From positions 104,310 through 142,629 of the forward strand of contig DLHW01000005.1 of assembly GCA_002483425.1 (NCBI GenBank): 38,320 nucleotides of DNA. The letters are read 5' to 3'. Of the stretch, positions 1 to 8,441 are shown one piece after another. Each line of letters opens with the position of its first letter. Within the stretch, counting starts at the first letter, position 1. The notes below the pieces were generated by a model. It did no database searches, was not told where the DNA came from, and was given only the letters and a program-made list of their open reading frames with translations. The position numbers and the translations under genes are program-made. This DNA comes from Methylococcaceae bacterium UBA7658 (GTDB lineage Bacteria > Pseudomonadota > Gammaproteobacteria > Methylococcales > Methylomonadaceae).

Positions 1-70
1 CGATTTCTAAAAAGGGCTGCTTTTTAAAGGGAAACCGGGTTTGTGCAAAGATTGTTGAGAAAACTCTCGC

Positions 71-98
71 TTGCATCGCAATGGCGTCATATTATAAT
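71..98 (+). promoter_or_regulatory. sigma70-type promoter of the mxaD-like unit
   Basis: A perfect -10 hexamer TATAAT lies at 93-98. A partial -35, TTGCAT, lies at 71-76 with a 16-bp spacer. Transcription would begin near 105, giving a leader of about 28 nt before the start codon at 133. The -35 matches the consensus only in its TTG half, so the -10 carries most of the weight. Confidence 0.5.
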
Positions 99-132
99 CC
101 CCGTGTTTTTTACGATCCTTAAGGAAATAATT

Positions 133-696
133 ATGAACAAAAAAACTCTGGGTATTTCGTTGTTGGCGTTTTTGTTTGTGGCGGTAGCACAAGCACACGG
201 TCCGGTACGCCAAAAAGTCGAGGAAGAAATTACTATTAATGCGCCGGCTCAGAAAGTTTGGGATATTATCAAAAATTTCAACGATATGTCTTGGCATCCT
301 TCAGCTAAAAGTACAACCGGTCAAGGCGGCAATGACAAAGGCGCAACCCGGACGATTACGCTGCAAAACGGCGGTACGATTACCGAAGAACTCAAGAAAT
401 ACGATGATGCGGATAAATCTTACAGCTATAAAATCACCGAGATGAGCACCGCAAAAACGATATCGCATGCTGGCGCCGAAGAAAAGGTGCCTGTATTACC
501 GGTCGATAACTATGCGGCGACCATTCAAGTCGAGGATAAAGGCGGTAGTTCGTCAGTATCTTGGAAAGCCGGGTTTTATCGCGCGTACACCAACAACAAT
601 CCACCGCCTGAAATGAATGAAGAGGCCGCCAATACCGCAGTTAAAGCTGTGTTTAATGAAGGTTTGGACAATTTAAAAAAGCTGGCTGAAAAATAA
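133..696 (+). CDS. mxaD: MxaD-type periplasmic SRPBCC protein
   Basis: This 187-residue secreted protein resembles MxaD, the 17-kDa periplasmic protein of methanol-oxidation clusters thought to aid the methanol dehydrogenase-cytochrome cL interaction. Residues 1-21 form a signal peptide ending AQA, and the mature protein starts HGPVRQKVEEEI, as MxaD proteins do. Family hallmarks visible are INAPAQKVWDII, the FNDMSWHPSAKST stretch, LPVDNYAATIQV, and FYRAYTNNNPPPEMNEEAA near the C-terminus. The ATG at 133 was chosen over an upstream in-frame codon because AAGGA precedes it and the signal peptide begins there. It leads a unit with the two genes downstream. The symbol marks family membership; no mxaF or xoxF lies in the window, so its partner enzyme is not shown. 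Confidence 0.8.
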   Translation: MNKKTLGISLLAFLFVAVAQAHGPVRQKVEEEITINAPAQKVWDIIKNFNDMSWHPSAKSTTGQGGNDKGATRTITLQNGGTITEELKKYDDADKSYSYKITEMSTAKTISHAGAEEKVPVLPVDNYAATIQVEDKGGSSSVSWKAGFYRAYTNNNPPPEMNEEAANTAVKAVFNEGLDNLKKLAEK

Positions 697-730
697 TAAA
701 TGGTTTCTAACCGACCGCAGATCTAAAAAA

Positions 731-1678
731 GTGAAACTAGCCCGGTGGTGTTTATTGAGCTTGATGATGCCGGTTTCTCCGCTTTGGGGAGCGCCGTTTG
801 CATACATTACCAACCAGTTGGACGAGACGGTTTCCGTTATTAATACTCAGACCGGAGTTGTAGAAAGCACTATTCCGGTAGCGGGCAAACCGGCTGGGGT
901 TGCGGTTTCACCCGACGGCGGCAAAGCGTACATCAGTACGCCGGAAGCCAACGGTTTTGCCGTTATCGATACTCAACAGCGAAAGGTTATTGCAAAAGTT
1001 GAAATCAATTCCGGCTCGTTGGGAATTGCGGTCAGTCCGGACGGTAACCGGATTTATGTTGCCGACTGGTTTAACAATACGGTAACGGCGGTCGATGCGG
1101 CGTCCTTAACAATTGCGGGTACAATTGCCGCCGGTCAGTCGCCGTCCGGACTCATGGTGAGTCCCAATAACCGCTGGCTTTACGTGGCCAACCGTATCGA
1201 TAACTCGGTTTCCAAGATCGATACGAAGGCGTTGCGGGTGGTTAAAACGGCGCCAGCAGGAGAACATCCGTTCGGATTAACTTTGGATACCCGCGGCGAC
1301 CGGCTTTACGTCGCGAATGTAAAAAGCGACGATGTGACTGTTATTGAAACTGCGGCTATGAAGGTCCTAGCGACGGTCAAGGTCAACATGCTGCCTTACG
1401 CAACAGCCTTGGCGTTAAACGACAGCCGGTTGTTCGTGACGAATCAGGACGACGGTTCGGTTTCTGTGATTGATACTGAAACGTTAAAAGAAATCGGTTT
1501 AATACCGGTCGGCGAAAAACCGGAAGGCATCGTTACGCATCCCGATGACCGTAATGTTTATGTCGCCAATTGGTTTGACGGCAATGTGTCGGTTATCGAC
1601 GCAAGGAATTTAAAAGTGGCCGGTACGATTAAAACCGGCGAAGGTAGCCGCGGTTTCGGGCAATTCTTTGGAAAATAA
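731..1678 (+). CDS. YVTN-type beta-propeller periplasmic protein
   Basis: A 315-residue exported protein with a GTG start, an N-terminal hydrophobic signal of about 20 residues, and roughly seven repeats of about 42 residues. Each repeat carries variants of SVIDT...VSPDG..IYVAN. This is the YncE/YVTN seven-bladed propeller fold, the same general group as the beta-propeller proteins associated with PQQ-dependent catabolism. Members are periplasmic and are usually binding or scaffold proteins; catalytic residues are not expected. It sits 34 nt after the MxaD-type gene and 20 nt before the next gene, so an operon is likely, and a role around a quinoprotein dehydrogenase is a reasonable inference. 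The ribosome-binding site is weak (only an A-rich stretch before GTG), so the exact start is less certain than the fold. Confidence 0.75.
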   Translation: MKLARWCLLSLMMPVSPLWGAPFAYITNQLDETVSVINTQTGVVESTIPVAGKPAGVAVSPDGGKAYISTPEANGFAVIDTQQRKVIAKVEINSGSLGIAVSPDGNRIYVADWFNNTVTAVDAASLTIAGTIAAGQSPSGLMVSPNNRWLYVANRIDNSVSKIDTKALRVVKTAPAGEHPFGLTLDTRGDRLYVANVKSDDVTVIETAAMKVLATVKVNMLPYATALALNDSRLFVTNQDDGSVSVIDTETLKEIGLIPVGEKPEGIVTHPDDRNVYVANWFDGNVSVIDARNLKVAGTIKTGEGSRGFGQFFGK

Positions 1679-1698
1679 CATTAATTTTAGGATAAACC

Positions 1699-1986
1699 AT
1701 GGCGGAAACAGTCGAGGAGCTCACTGTCAATTATGAAGACGGCGGCATTCAAACGGTTAAGGAAATCGATAAAAAAGTGCTGACCAAGGGCGCGTGGGCG
1801 ACCTTAATCTTCCGTTATCAAGATTGGAATAAGGCCAAAAGCGAATACGGTCCGGATAAGTACACTATCCGGCGCTATCAGAAGCAAAACGGCGAATACC
1901 GCCAGAAATCCAAGTTCAATATCTCAAGTAAAGAGCAAGCGAAGAGTATCGTCGAGATCTTAACGGATTGGGTTGACGACGGTTAA
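1699..1986 (+). CDS. small hypothetical protein, 95 aa, in the mxaD-like unit
   Basis: I do not recognise this family. The protein is soluble, charged and lacks a signal peptide, so it should be cytoplasmic, unlike its two exported neighbours. It has aromatic and basic patches (LIFRYQDWNKAKSEYG, YTIRRYQKQNGEYRQK) and ends with a probable amphipathic helix. A beta-rich core followed by a helix loosely recalls small nucleic-acid-binding folds, but that is only an impression. A purine-rich TTAGGATAA stretch precedes the ATG at good spacing. It starts 20 nt after the beta-propeller gene, so it is probably cotranscribed. Confidence 0.65.
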   Translation: MAETVEELTVNYEDGGIQTVKEIDKKVLTKGAWATLIFRYQDWNKAKSEYGPDKYTIRRYQKQNGEYRQKSKFNISSKEQAKSIVEILTDWVDDG

Positions 1987-2787
1987 ACCAGTAATTTAGC
2001 TCGTATCATCTTGGGCATTTCGAGCACAAGCCCGGTGGTCTATAGCCGGGTTCCATCTTTAAGTTTAACGGAAAGGCATAAGCTTGAGCCGTTAATGCCT
2101 GCCAGAGTTATCTTCAAATATAACCTTTAAGACTCGTGCGAACCGCCATTACCGGTAGGTTTCGTTTAGTGTCTTGCGATTATCTCTACAAACCGCTCTG
2201 GCGGGCAGTAAGTTCTCTGTTTCTTTAAGGTTTAGTATTAAACAGATAATCAATGCTTTGCTCAGAACTTAACCGCGTCTTTACAGCAATCTTTAATAAT
2301 AGCTATTTTTCGTGAATTAGCCCCGCTTAGGAATGACGGCCAATCGCTCTCTATTGTACTTCCATCGTATACGCCGCTAAGTATTATTACGGATATTCAA
2401 TCTCTAATTTTCTCAATATTATCTACTAAAAGCCGCGAGGCGTTTGTCGACGTTTTTAATGTTGTCTATACAGTTTTAAATTTAGATTGACCAAAGGTTT
2501 TCTGGTAAGCCGGTGATTTGATCTTAGCGTCTAATGGGGAGTGTCGCTCGTGTTGCACAAAGAAATGCCGAGGACTGGATTGGCGCTGACTACGTAGTTT
2601 TACGTATAGACAGAAAATTCACATACGGTATCTTAAGCTTCATGATTATCGCTTACCACAGTTATATTAAATAAGTCTTAATTTTTGTCGTAAACGAAAA
2701 ATATTAATCCGGTCAGATAACGGCCGCCGAAGTTGATGCTTTGTTTTGTTGGCGAAGCGGGTAATCGAAAAAAGTGGGGAATGGGAA
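1987..2787. other. 800-nt gene-free region upstream of the multicopper oxidase
   Basis: No convincing coding sequence, tRNA or repeat was found in either strand. Near 2030-2053 there is a GC-rich hairpin, AGCCCGG with CCGGGTT about ten bases apart. It is not followed by a T tract, so it may or may not end the upstream unit. Several further short inverted matches occur at 2085-2220, for example AGGCAT with ATGCCT. An AT-rich bulged palindrome lies at 2681-2702, about 90 nt before the next start. The region is unusually long for this gene-dense window, so it may hold the promoter and a long leader of the oxidase gene, or a decayed gene. Confidence 0.5.
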
Positions 2788-4749
2788 ATGATTAAGAAAA
2801 TTTTACGCGCGGCGAATATTAGCCGAAAAGAAAAAGCAGTTGCGCGCTACATGCAAGAAGTTAGAGCCATCCAGGACGCTAAATTAACACGGAGAGAGCT
2901 GTTTAAAATGGGCTTGACGGCGGGAGTAGGCGGTCTGTCAATGGTGGGCGGAAGAAATTTGCTGCCCGATTTCGCGCAAGCCGAAGATGTTATTTTATCC
3001 AGTCCGCCTTGTTTGCAGCCTTGGACTGAAAAATTGCCGATCCCCAAAGCCTGTCAACCCTCTCCCGGGAATATATTCGCTGGTCCCGAACCTCATGTAG
3101 GCCAATGCCCCGAAGCTCATCGACGGAAAAACCCAGGCCATCGCGGTAACGACGATTTAGGCAATGAAGTGGAATTGGATGAAGACTTTCACGAAGCCCG
3201 CACCGAAGACCACCAAAAGATCGATCAGTTCGGCGGTGTTGAAGCAGCGCTTAAATACGAAATCATGGCAAAAGAAATCGATTGGAATTTCTACTCAGGG
3301 GCCGAGTATCCTCATTTCAATGCCAAAGTATGGACCTATACAGATCTCAATTCGGATGCAGTCGGCGTGTTAAGAATAAACGCTCATTACGGTCAGCCTA
3401 TTTTGATGCGGATGTACAATGGATTGCCCAAGGATAATCGGTTATTAACCAACAAATTCGGTATTAACCAAATTTGCCCCCATTTACACAACGCCCATAA
3501 CCCGCCGGAATCCGACGGCGGTCCATTGCGGTTTTTCGATCCGGGCAAATGGTACGACTTTTGGTATCCCAACGTCCGCGCCGGATTCGCCAGCACACAC
3601 CTGGACGGAACAATCTATAACGGGCATGCATGCCGGGGCGATTGGCAAGAAACGCAAAGCACCCTTTGGTTTCACGATCATCGTTTAGATTTCACGGCGC
3701 AAAATGTTTACAAGGGCTTGGCGTCCTTTTATACCTTGTTCAGCGACGATATCGGCTTGGATACCGGGGACGAAACGACGGGTCTGGGTTTGCCGAGCGG
3801 AGAATACGATATTCCTATATTGCTAACCGATAAAGTATTCGATGCCAATGGCGAGATGTTCTTCGATTTGTTGAATGAAGAAGGCATCCTTGGCGATCAG
3901 CAAACCGTTAATTTTAAAATTAAGCCTTACCTGGAAGTTAAACGCCGTAAATACAGGTTCCGGTTTCTGGATGGCGGACCGTCGCGATTTGTGGAGCTAT
4001 TCTTGAGCAACGGTAATAAATTCATCCGGATTGCAAACGACGGCAACCTTTTACCGAGAGCGCAAGTGGTAAAAAGTATACGCCTAGGCGTAGCAGAACG
4101 GGCCGATGTTATTATCGATTTCAGCCAATTCCCGTCCGGAACGGAGATCTATTTAGAAAACCGTTTGGAGCAGCTTAACGGCAAAGGACCGACCGGAAAA
4201 ATTTTACCTTCGGGCGATAGTACGAAAATACTTAAATTTATAGTTACCGGTGACGTCGCCGACGAGAGTGCGCCGCTGTCCCAACTCATCAGTCAAACGA
4301 TGGTGCCGATGCCGGATCGAGCGGCGAACCCGGTCGTAAGAAAGCGTAATTTCAGTTTCGATACTTCAAACGGGGCATGGACGGTTAACGGACAATTATT
4401 CGATCCTTCGGTCATTAGTGCCTACCCCGTAAACGGCACTGCGGAAGAATGGACTTTGCGTTCAGGCGGCGGTTGGGCGCATCCCGTCCATATTCATCAT
4501 GAAGAGGGGCAAGTCATTAGCCGCAACGGAAAATTTCCGGCGTTAGACGATTTATCGAGGAAAGATGTTTATCGCATAGGTGAAGGTGCGCAGAAAACGT
4601 CGGGCACCGGTAAATTAACTATCTATATGCAATTCCGCGATTGGGACGGCGATTATCCGATGCATTGTCATAATGTGGTGCATGAAGACCACGCCATGAT
4701 GGTCCGCTTCAAAATTGTGCAGCCAAGCGATCCCGACGCCGGTAAATAA
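2788..4749 (+). CDS. Tat-exported three-domain multicopper oxidase (CotA/bilirubin oxidase type)
   Basis: A 653-residue multicopper oxidase expected to oxidise an unknown substrate in the periplasm and reduce O2 to water. All four copper-ligand blocks are visible: HLH at 232-234, HDH at 296-298, HPVHIH at 565-570, and HCHNVVHEDHAMM at 626-638, which supplies the type 1 Cys627, His632 and Met637. The last block resembles CotA and bilirubin oxidase. A twin-arginine signal TRRELFK begins at residue 34 after an unusual 33-residue N-terminal extension. The chain is longer than CotA (about 510 residues), mainly through roughly 100 extra residues before the first copper block. The ATG at 2788 has a purine-rich GGGAA just upstream; a TTG at 2746 is in frame but unsupported. 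SCO and peroxidase genes follow. The substrate (metal, phenolic or protein) cannot be read from sequence. Confidence 0.85.
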   Translation: MIKKILRAANISRKEKAVARYMQEVRAIQDAKLTRRELFKMGLTAGVGGLSMVGGRNLLPDFAQAEDVILSSPPCLQPWTEKLPIPKACQPSPGNIFAGPEPHVGQCPEAHRRKNPGHRGNDDLGNEVELDEDFHEARTEDHQKIDQFGGVEAALKYEIMAKEIDWNFYSGAEYPHFNAKVWTYTDLNSDAVGVLRINAHYGQPILMRMYNGLPKDNRLLTNKFGINQICPHLHNAHNPPESDGGPLRFFDPGKWYDFWYPNVRAGFASTHLDGTIYNGHACRGDWQETQSTLWFHDHRLDFTAQNVYKGLASFYTLFSDDIGLDTGDETTGLGLPSGEYDIPILLTDKVFDANGEMFFDLLNEEGILGDQQTVNFKIKPYLEVKRRKYRFRFLDGGPSRFVELFLSNGNKFIRIANDGNLLPRAQVVKSIRLGVAERADVIIDFSQFPSGTEIYLENRLEQLNGKGPTGKILPSGDSTKILKFIVTGDVADESAPLSQLISQTMVPMPDRAANPVVRKRNFSFDTSNGAWTVNGQLFDPSVISAYPVNGTAEEWTLRSGGGWAHPVHIHHEEGQVISRNGKFPALDDLSRKDVYRIGEGAQKTSGTGKLTIYMQFRDWDGDYPMHCHNVVHEDHAMMVRFKIVQPSDPDAGK

Positions 4750-4769
4750 ACATCAAGAAGGATAAAGCC

Positions 4770-5429
4770 ATGAATAAACGCAATTTTATTAAAAATATTA
4801 CCGGCGCGTCTTTGGGGGCTGCCGCCTTAGCCGCCATCCCCGCCAGTTCAACACGCTTTAACATTGAAACTGCGAAACAGGCGAAACCGGTGCTTGATAA
4901 TCATTGGAATCCGTTCCCGAATGTTCCGCTGGTGACTCATCAAGGCAAGATTGTTCGTTTTTATGACGACCTCATTAAAGGCAAAACCGTTTTTATTAAC
5001 TTTATGTATGCGCGTTGTGGAGATATTTGCCCTGGAATGACGGCGAATCTGAAACAAGTTCAGAATGAGCTTGGCGATCGGATCGGTAAAGACGTTTTCA
5101 TGTATTCGATTACGTTGGAGTCTGAACACGATACGCCTCAAATGCTGAAAGCTTACGCCGAGCTATTTCATGTCAAACCGGGATGGACTTTTTTAACCGG
5201 CAAAAAGGCCGATATCGAGTTACTGAGAAAACAACTCGGCTTTAGCTTCTCCGATCCACGGAAAGATAAAGACCGGACGCAACATATAGGTATTGTCAAA
5301 TTCGGTATTGAACCGTTGCATAGGTGGGGGATGAGTCCGGCTTTAGGCAATCCGAAATACATTGCCGAATATTTACGCTGGATGGAACCGGACGGCAGCC
5401 GTCCGAAATTATCCGAGTTGCTGGGCTAG
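4770..5429 (+). CDS. SCO1/SenC-family copper chaperone
   Basis: A 219-residue thioredoxin-fold protein of the SCO family, which delivers copper to, or keeps reduced the copper sites of, oxidases in the periplasm. The metal-binding motif C83-G-D-I-C87 and the distal histidine H172 (in RTQHIGIVKFG) are present, which is the complete SCO ligand set. The N-terminus has a hydrophobic export segment after KRNFIK, which resembles a Tat motif but has a single arginine, so the route is uncertain. The gene starts 20 nt after the multicopper oxidase with a good AGAAGGA ribosome-binding site. Gene order suggests it metallates that oxidase or keeps its copper-site thiol reduced, rather than serving cytochrome oxidase; this is inferred. 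Confidence 0.9.
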   Translation: MNKRNFIKNITGASLGAAALAAIPASSTRFNIETAKQAKPVLDNHWNPFPNVPLVTHQGKIVRFYDDLIKGKTVFINFMYARCGDICPGMTANLKQVQNELGDRIGKDVFMYSITLESEHDTPQMLKAYAELFHVKPGWTFLTGKKADIELLRKQLGFSFSDPRKDKDRTQHIGIVKFGIEPLHRWGMSPALGNPKYIAEYLRWMEPDGSRPKLSELLG

Positions 5430-5517
5430 AAAGCGTTTTCAGCAATCTTCATTTAATTCATTGATTAATCAAACCCTTGAATATTTAAAGTTAATATTGC
5501 ATCGGAAGGCAAGAGCC

Positions 5518-8133
5518 ATGAAAAATTTATCGATAGTAAGCGCCCCAAAAAAATCGAACACAGCGGAAACTGCGCTAAAGTTGCTTACGCTTGCCTGTTT
5601 CACAGGTTTATCCGGTCCGGTTAAAGCCGTTCCATTCGACCCCAGCGTTTTACCCGATTTTTGCGACGCCAATAGTCTGCAAGCTTTTCCGGAATTACCG
5701 CGCTCGTTGAAATGTAATCCGGCTCCGGAACCTTATGTTTTGGATGAAAACGGTCATAAAGTATCGATTTACCCAAGTATTGTTAAAAATAGAGCTGCTC
5801 TGATTACGCTTGGGAAAATGCTATTTTGGGATACGCAAGTGGGAAGCGACGGAATAGCATGCGCTAGCTGCCATTTTCACGCTGGCGCCGATAACCGTAT
5901 AAAAAATCAGATTAATCCAGGGATGCGCAATGCTGGGGGCGAGTTTGGCAGCGACGGTACGACGCCTATCGGTCATATATTCAATTACATGGCGACAGCA
6001 CCGGCGGTGATATCGCTGCCGTATCTTTCGTTCCCCGACCCTTTGCTGCCGGCAACCGGAAAAGGTCCGAACTACACATTGAAAAAAGCGGATTTTCCTC
6101 TGAAACAATACCTGGAACCAGCAACGCTCAGCGCCGGCCAGCCGCCTCAATCCGACCGGCATGCGGAGGTGATATACGATACCGATGATATTATTTCATC
6201 ACAAGGCGTTTATCCTTCGAAATATACCACGCTGAACGATGCAGGCAGGAAAGAGATCTGCGAGAAAACCTTTCCGGTTGCAGGCGTTGGCTTGCCGTTT
6301 TTTAATGTAGCCGGGCATACGGTGCGGCAAGTGGCTCCACGTAATACACCGTCCGTAATCAATGCAGTTTATAACTTTAGAAATTTTTGGGATGGCCGCG
6401 CCAATAATATATTCAACGGATTAGATCCTTTCGGAGAGAGGCGGTTTGCCAATCCGGAAACCATTCCAGCGTCTGAGATTTATACAAAAAACCCAGACGG
6501 TAGCTTAACCGTAAAACGGATCAGCATTTTCAATTCCAGTTTAGCTTCTCAAGCCGTTGGTCCTGCGCTCAGTGATGTCGAGATGTCTTGCGCAGACAAA
6601 AATTTTCACGAACTGGGTAAAAAAATGCTTGCATTGATGCCTTTAAACAAACAGTTTGTCGATCCGGCTGACAGCGTATTAGGGCCTTATTCGCGTTTTC
6701 CGCTAAAAGGCACTCAAGGGTCATTTAACAAATACAGAAACGTCATTAAGGCAGCTTTTAACGACGCTTATTGGAATGTGCCCGATACAACCCTTACTGG
6801 CGAGGGTTATAAACTCATGGAAAATAACTTTTCGTTATTCTGGGGGCTTGCTATTCAAGCGTATGAAGCGACACTAGTTTCCGATGATTCCCGCTTCGAT
6901 CAAGCTCAGGAGGACCCGGCTAATGCAGCGGCTATTTTGACTGAACAAGAACGGCGCGGTCTAGGTGTGTTCATGTCTAAAGGTAAGTGCGTGGCTTGCC
7001 ATTCGGGTTCTGAATTTACCGCTGCGTCGGTTAATCATGTAACGAACAGGTTCAATGTCGAAAACGACGGTAAATATACCGAGCGTATGATTATGGGCGA
7101 TGGCGGTTTAGCTTTGTACGATGCCGGTTTTTACAATATCGGAGTCCGGCCTACGATGGAGGATGCCGGTTTGGGCGATATCGATCCCTACGGATTTCCG
7201 TTATCCTTTACGCGTAATGCCAAACAGAACGCCAACGATCCCGCTAAATTTCTAAACCAAGATATTAATATCACTCAGCTAACACCGGATCCATTCCAAA
7301 CGGATTCCGATTTTATGGATTCGAATTCCGGTTGTGTTGCGTGGAATCCTGAAACAACGGTATCCGGTTTCTTATGCGGCGATAGTCCGGTTTCCAAAGA
7401 CGAGCGCGAAGCGGTGGACGGCGCTTTCAAGACGCCTTCATTGCGCAATGTCGAATTGACCGGGCCTTATTTCCATAACGGTGGGCAAGCGACGCTCGAA
7501 CAGGTTATTCAATTCTATAATAGAGGCGGTGACAGAAAAGATCATTACCAAAAAAGAACGGATTGCGATCAGCATGAGCCGATATTGACTAAGGACGAAT
7601 TCGGTAATCAAGTGGTTGCGGCCGATTCGGACACTGGATTAGTCGATAGCACTGGTTTCGTAACCAGTTCTAACAAGTCGGTCAGCAATGTTGATCCGGA
7701 TATCGCAGGTACTCGTGAGCCGTTCGATTCGTCTTGTGTACAGGCCGAACTAATCGGCGGCATTGTGCCGGTATCCGAGCCTATTGAAGAGGCTGAACCT
7801 TTACTGCCCGGTGAAATCCGCCCTGCGAAACCGGAAGAAGAACTGGTCGCCAAAACGCATCAAACTTTGGATCTAACCGCTGCGGATGTAGACGATTTGG
7901 CGGCGTTCTTAAAGACACTGACCGATGAAAGAGTTCGTTTTGAAAAAGCGCCTTTCGATCATCCTTCTCTACCTTTACCGGTGGGTCATCAAGGTAACGA
8001 AGAAAAGGTTAAATTCAACACCACGACAAATCAAGCGATACAACAAACCATTACTTTACCGGCAGTCGGTGCGGCAGGGCGCGAAGCAATCGGACTGTTA
8101 CCTTTGCAAACTTTCGACGCCAATTTGAAGTAA
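5518..8133 (+). CDS. large di-heme cytochrome c peroxidase (MauG/SACCP-like)
   Basis: An 871-residue exported protein of the bacterial di-heme cytochrome c peroxidase/MauG superfamily. Two c-type heme sites are visible, CASCH at 115-119 and CVACH at 491-495. A family signature lies towards the C-terminus (KTPSLRNVELTGPYFHNGG followed by LEQVIQFYNRGGD). The C-terminal FLKTLTDERVRFEKAPFDHPSL segment is typical of the large forms. It is roughly twice the size of a classical peroxidase of about 330 residues. The known methanotroph relative is the surface-associated peroxidase SACCP of Methylococcus capsulatus. The ATG at 5518 was preferred because GGAAGG precedes it and a hydrophobic export signal (about residues 18-40) follows. 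It closes the operon with the oxidase and SCO genes. Whether it uses H2O2 or modifies a protein, as MauG does, is open. Confidence 0.85.
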   Translation: MKNLSIVSAPKKSNTAETALKLLTLACFTGLSGPVKAVPFDPSVLPDFCDANSLQAFPELPRSLKCNPAPEPYVLDENGHKVSIYPSIVKNRAALITLGKMLFWDTQVGSDGIACASCHFHAGADNRIKNQINPGMRNAGGEFGSDGTTPIGHIFNYMATAPAVISLPYLSFPDPLLPATGKGPNYTLKKADFPLKQYLEPATLSAGQPPQSDRHAEVIYDTDDIISSQGVYPSKYTTLNDAGRKEICEKTFPVAGVGLPFFNVAGHTVRQVAPRNTPSVINAVYNFRNFWDGRANNIFNGLDPFGERRFANPETIPASEIYTKNPDGSLTVKRISIFNSSLASQAVGPALSDVEMSCADKNFHELGKKMLALMPLNKQFVDPADSVLGPYSRFPLKGTQGSFNKYRNVIKAAFNDAYWNVPDTTLTGEGYKLMENNFSLFWGLAIQAYEATLVSDDSRFDQAQEDPANAAAILTEQERRGLGVFMSKGKCVACHSGSEFTAASVNHVTNRFNVENDGKYTERMIMGDGGLALYDAGFYNIGVRPTMEDAGLGDIDPYGFPLSFTRNAKQNANDPAKFLNQDINITQLTPDPFQTDSDFMDSNSGCVAWNPETTVSGFLCGDSPVSKDEREAVDGAFKTPSLRNVELTGPYFHNGGQATLEQVIQFYNRGGDRKDHYQKRTDCDQHEPILTKDEFGNQVVAADSDTGLVDSTGFVTSSNKSVSNVDPDIAGTREPFDSSCVQAELIGGIVPVSEPIEEAEPLLPGEIRPAKPEEELVAKTHQTLDLTAADVDDLAAFLKTLTDERVRFEKAPFDHPSLPLPVGHQGNEEKVKFNTTTNQAIQQTITLPAVGAAGREAIGLLPLQTFDANLK

Positions 8134-8244
8134 ACGTTAAACAGCGTTTTAAAAGGAAGTCTTTTAAAACTGAAGTTGAAATCCCGATTGGAAAAGGGTT
8201 CAAGATAGGTTAATCAGAACAGGCGGTTAACAATTTCACTGTCA

Positions 8245-8267
8245 GCCAAGGAAGGTTGGCAGCTTTT
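8245..8267 (+). terminator. weak hairpin plus T tract after the peroxidase gene
   Basis: The arms GCCAA (8245-8249) and TTGGC (8256-8260) enclose a six-base loop and are followed by AGCTTTTT. The five-pair stem is short, so this may be only a partial terminator ahead of the stronger one at 8300. Confidence 0.35.
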
Positions 8268-8299
8268 TAAAACTACCACATATTGTTTAATAATTGATG

Positions 8300-8343
8300 A
8301 GGCTCTAAACTGTCACTATTTTAGTGATAGGCAGGGCCTTTTT
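8300..8343 (+). terminator. Rho-independent terminator of the oxidase-SCO-peroxidase operon
   Basis: A long two-part hairpin. The outer arms AGGCTCT (8300-8306) and AGGGCCT (8333-8339) pair with one G-U. The inner arms CTGTCACTA and TAGTGATAG (8310-8318 and 8322-8330) close a three-base loop. A run of T follows directly. This is a strong intrinsic terminator and separates the operon from the msrB gene. Confidence 0.8.
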
Positions 8344-8441
8344 AGTTAGTTTAACTAAAGCCGATACGTGTGCTAGAGGTATTTAAACTTTTTGCACCAC
8401 TTTTAGTCGTACCGAGAAATAAGCGTGAAGAGGTGTCGGCA

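Noticed and set aside
9..25. AAAAAG-CTTTTT hairpin at the window start as a terminator of an upstream gene
   Set aside because: The stem is only six mostly A-T pairs and the upstream gene is not visible, so it cannot be supported.
731..1678. Repeated DNA segments of about 126 nt
   Set aside because: They are explained by the blades of the beta-propeller protein and diverge at the nucleotide level.
2085..2220. Possible structured RNA from several short inverted matches
   Set aside because: The pairings are short and mutually inconsistent, with no match to a known RNA family that I can recognise.
2746..2787. Upstream TTG start for the multicopper oxidase
   Set aside because: The ATG at 2788 has a purine-rich site immediately upstream and already gives an unusually long N-terminal extension before the Tat motif.
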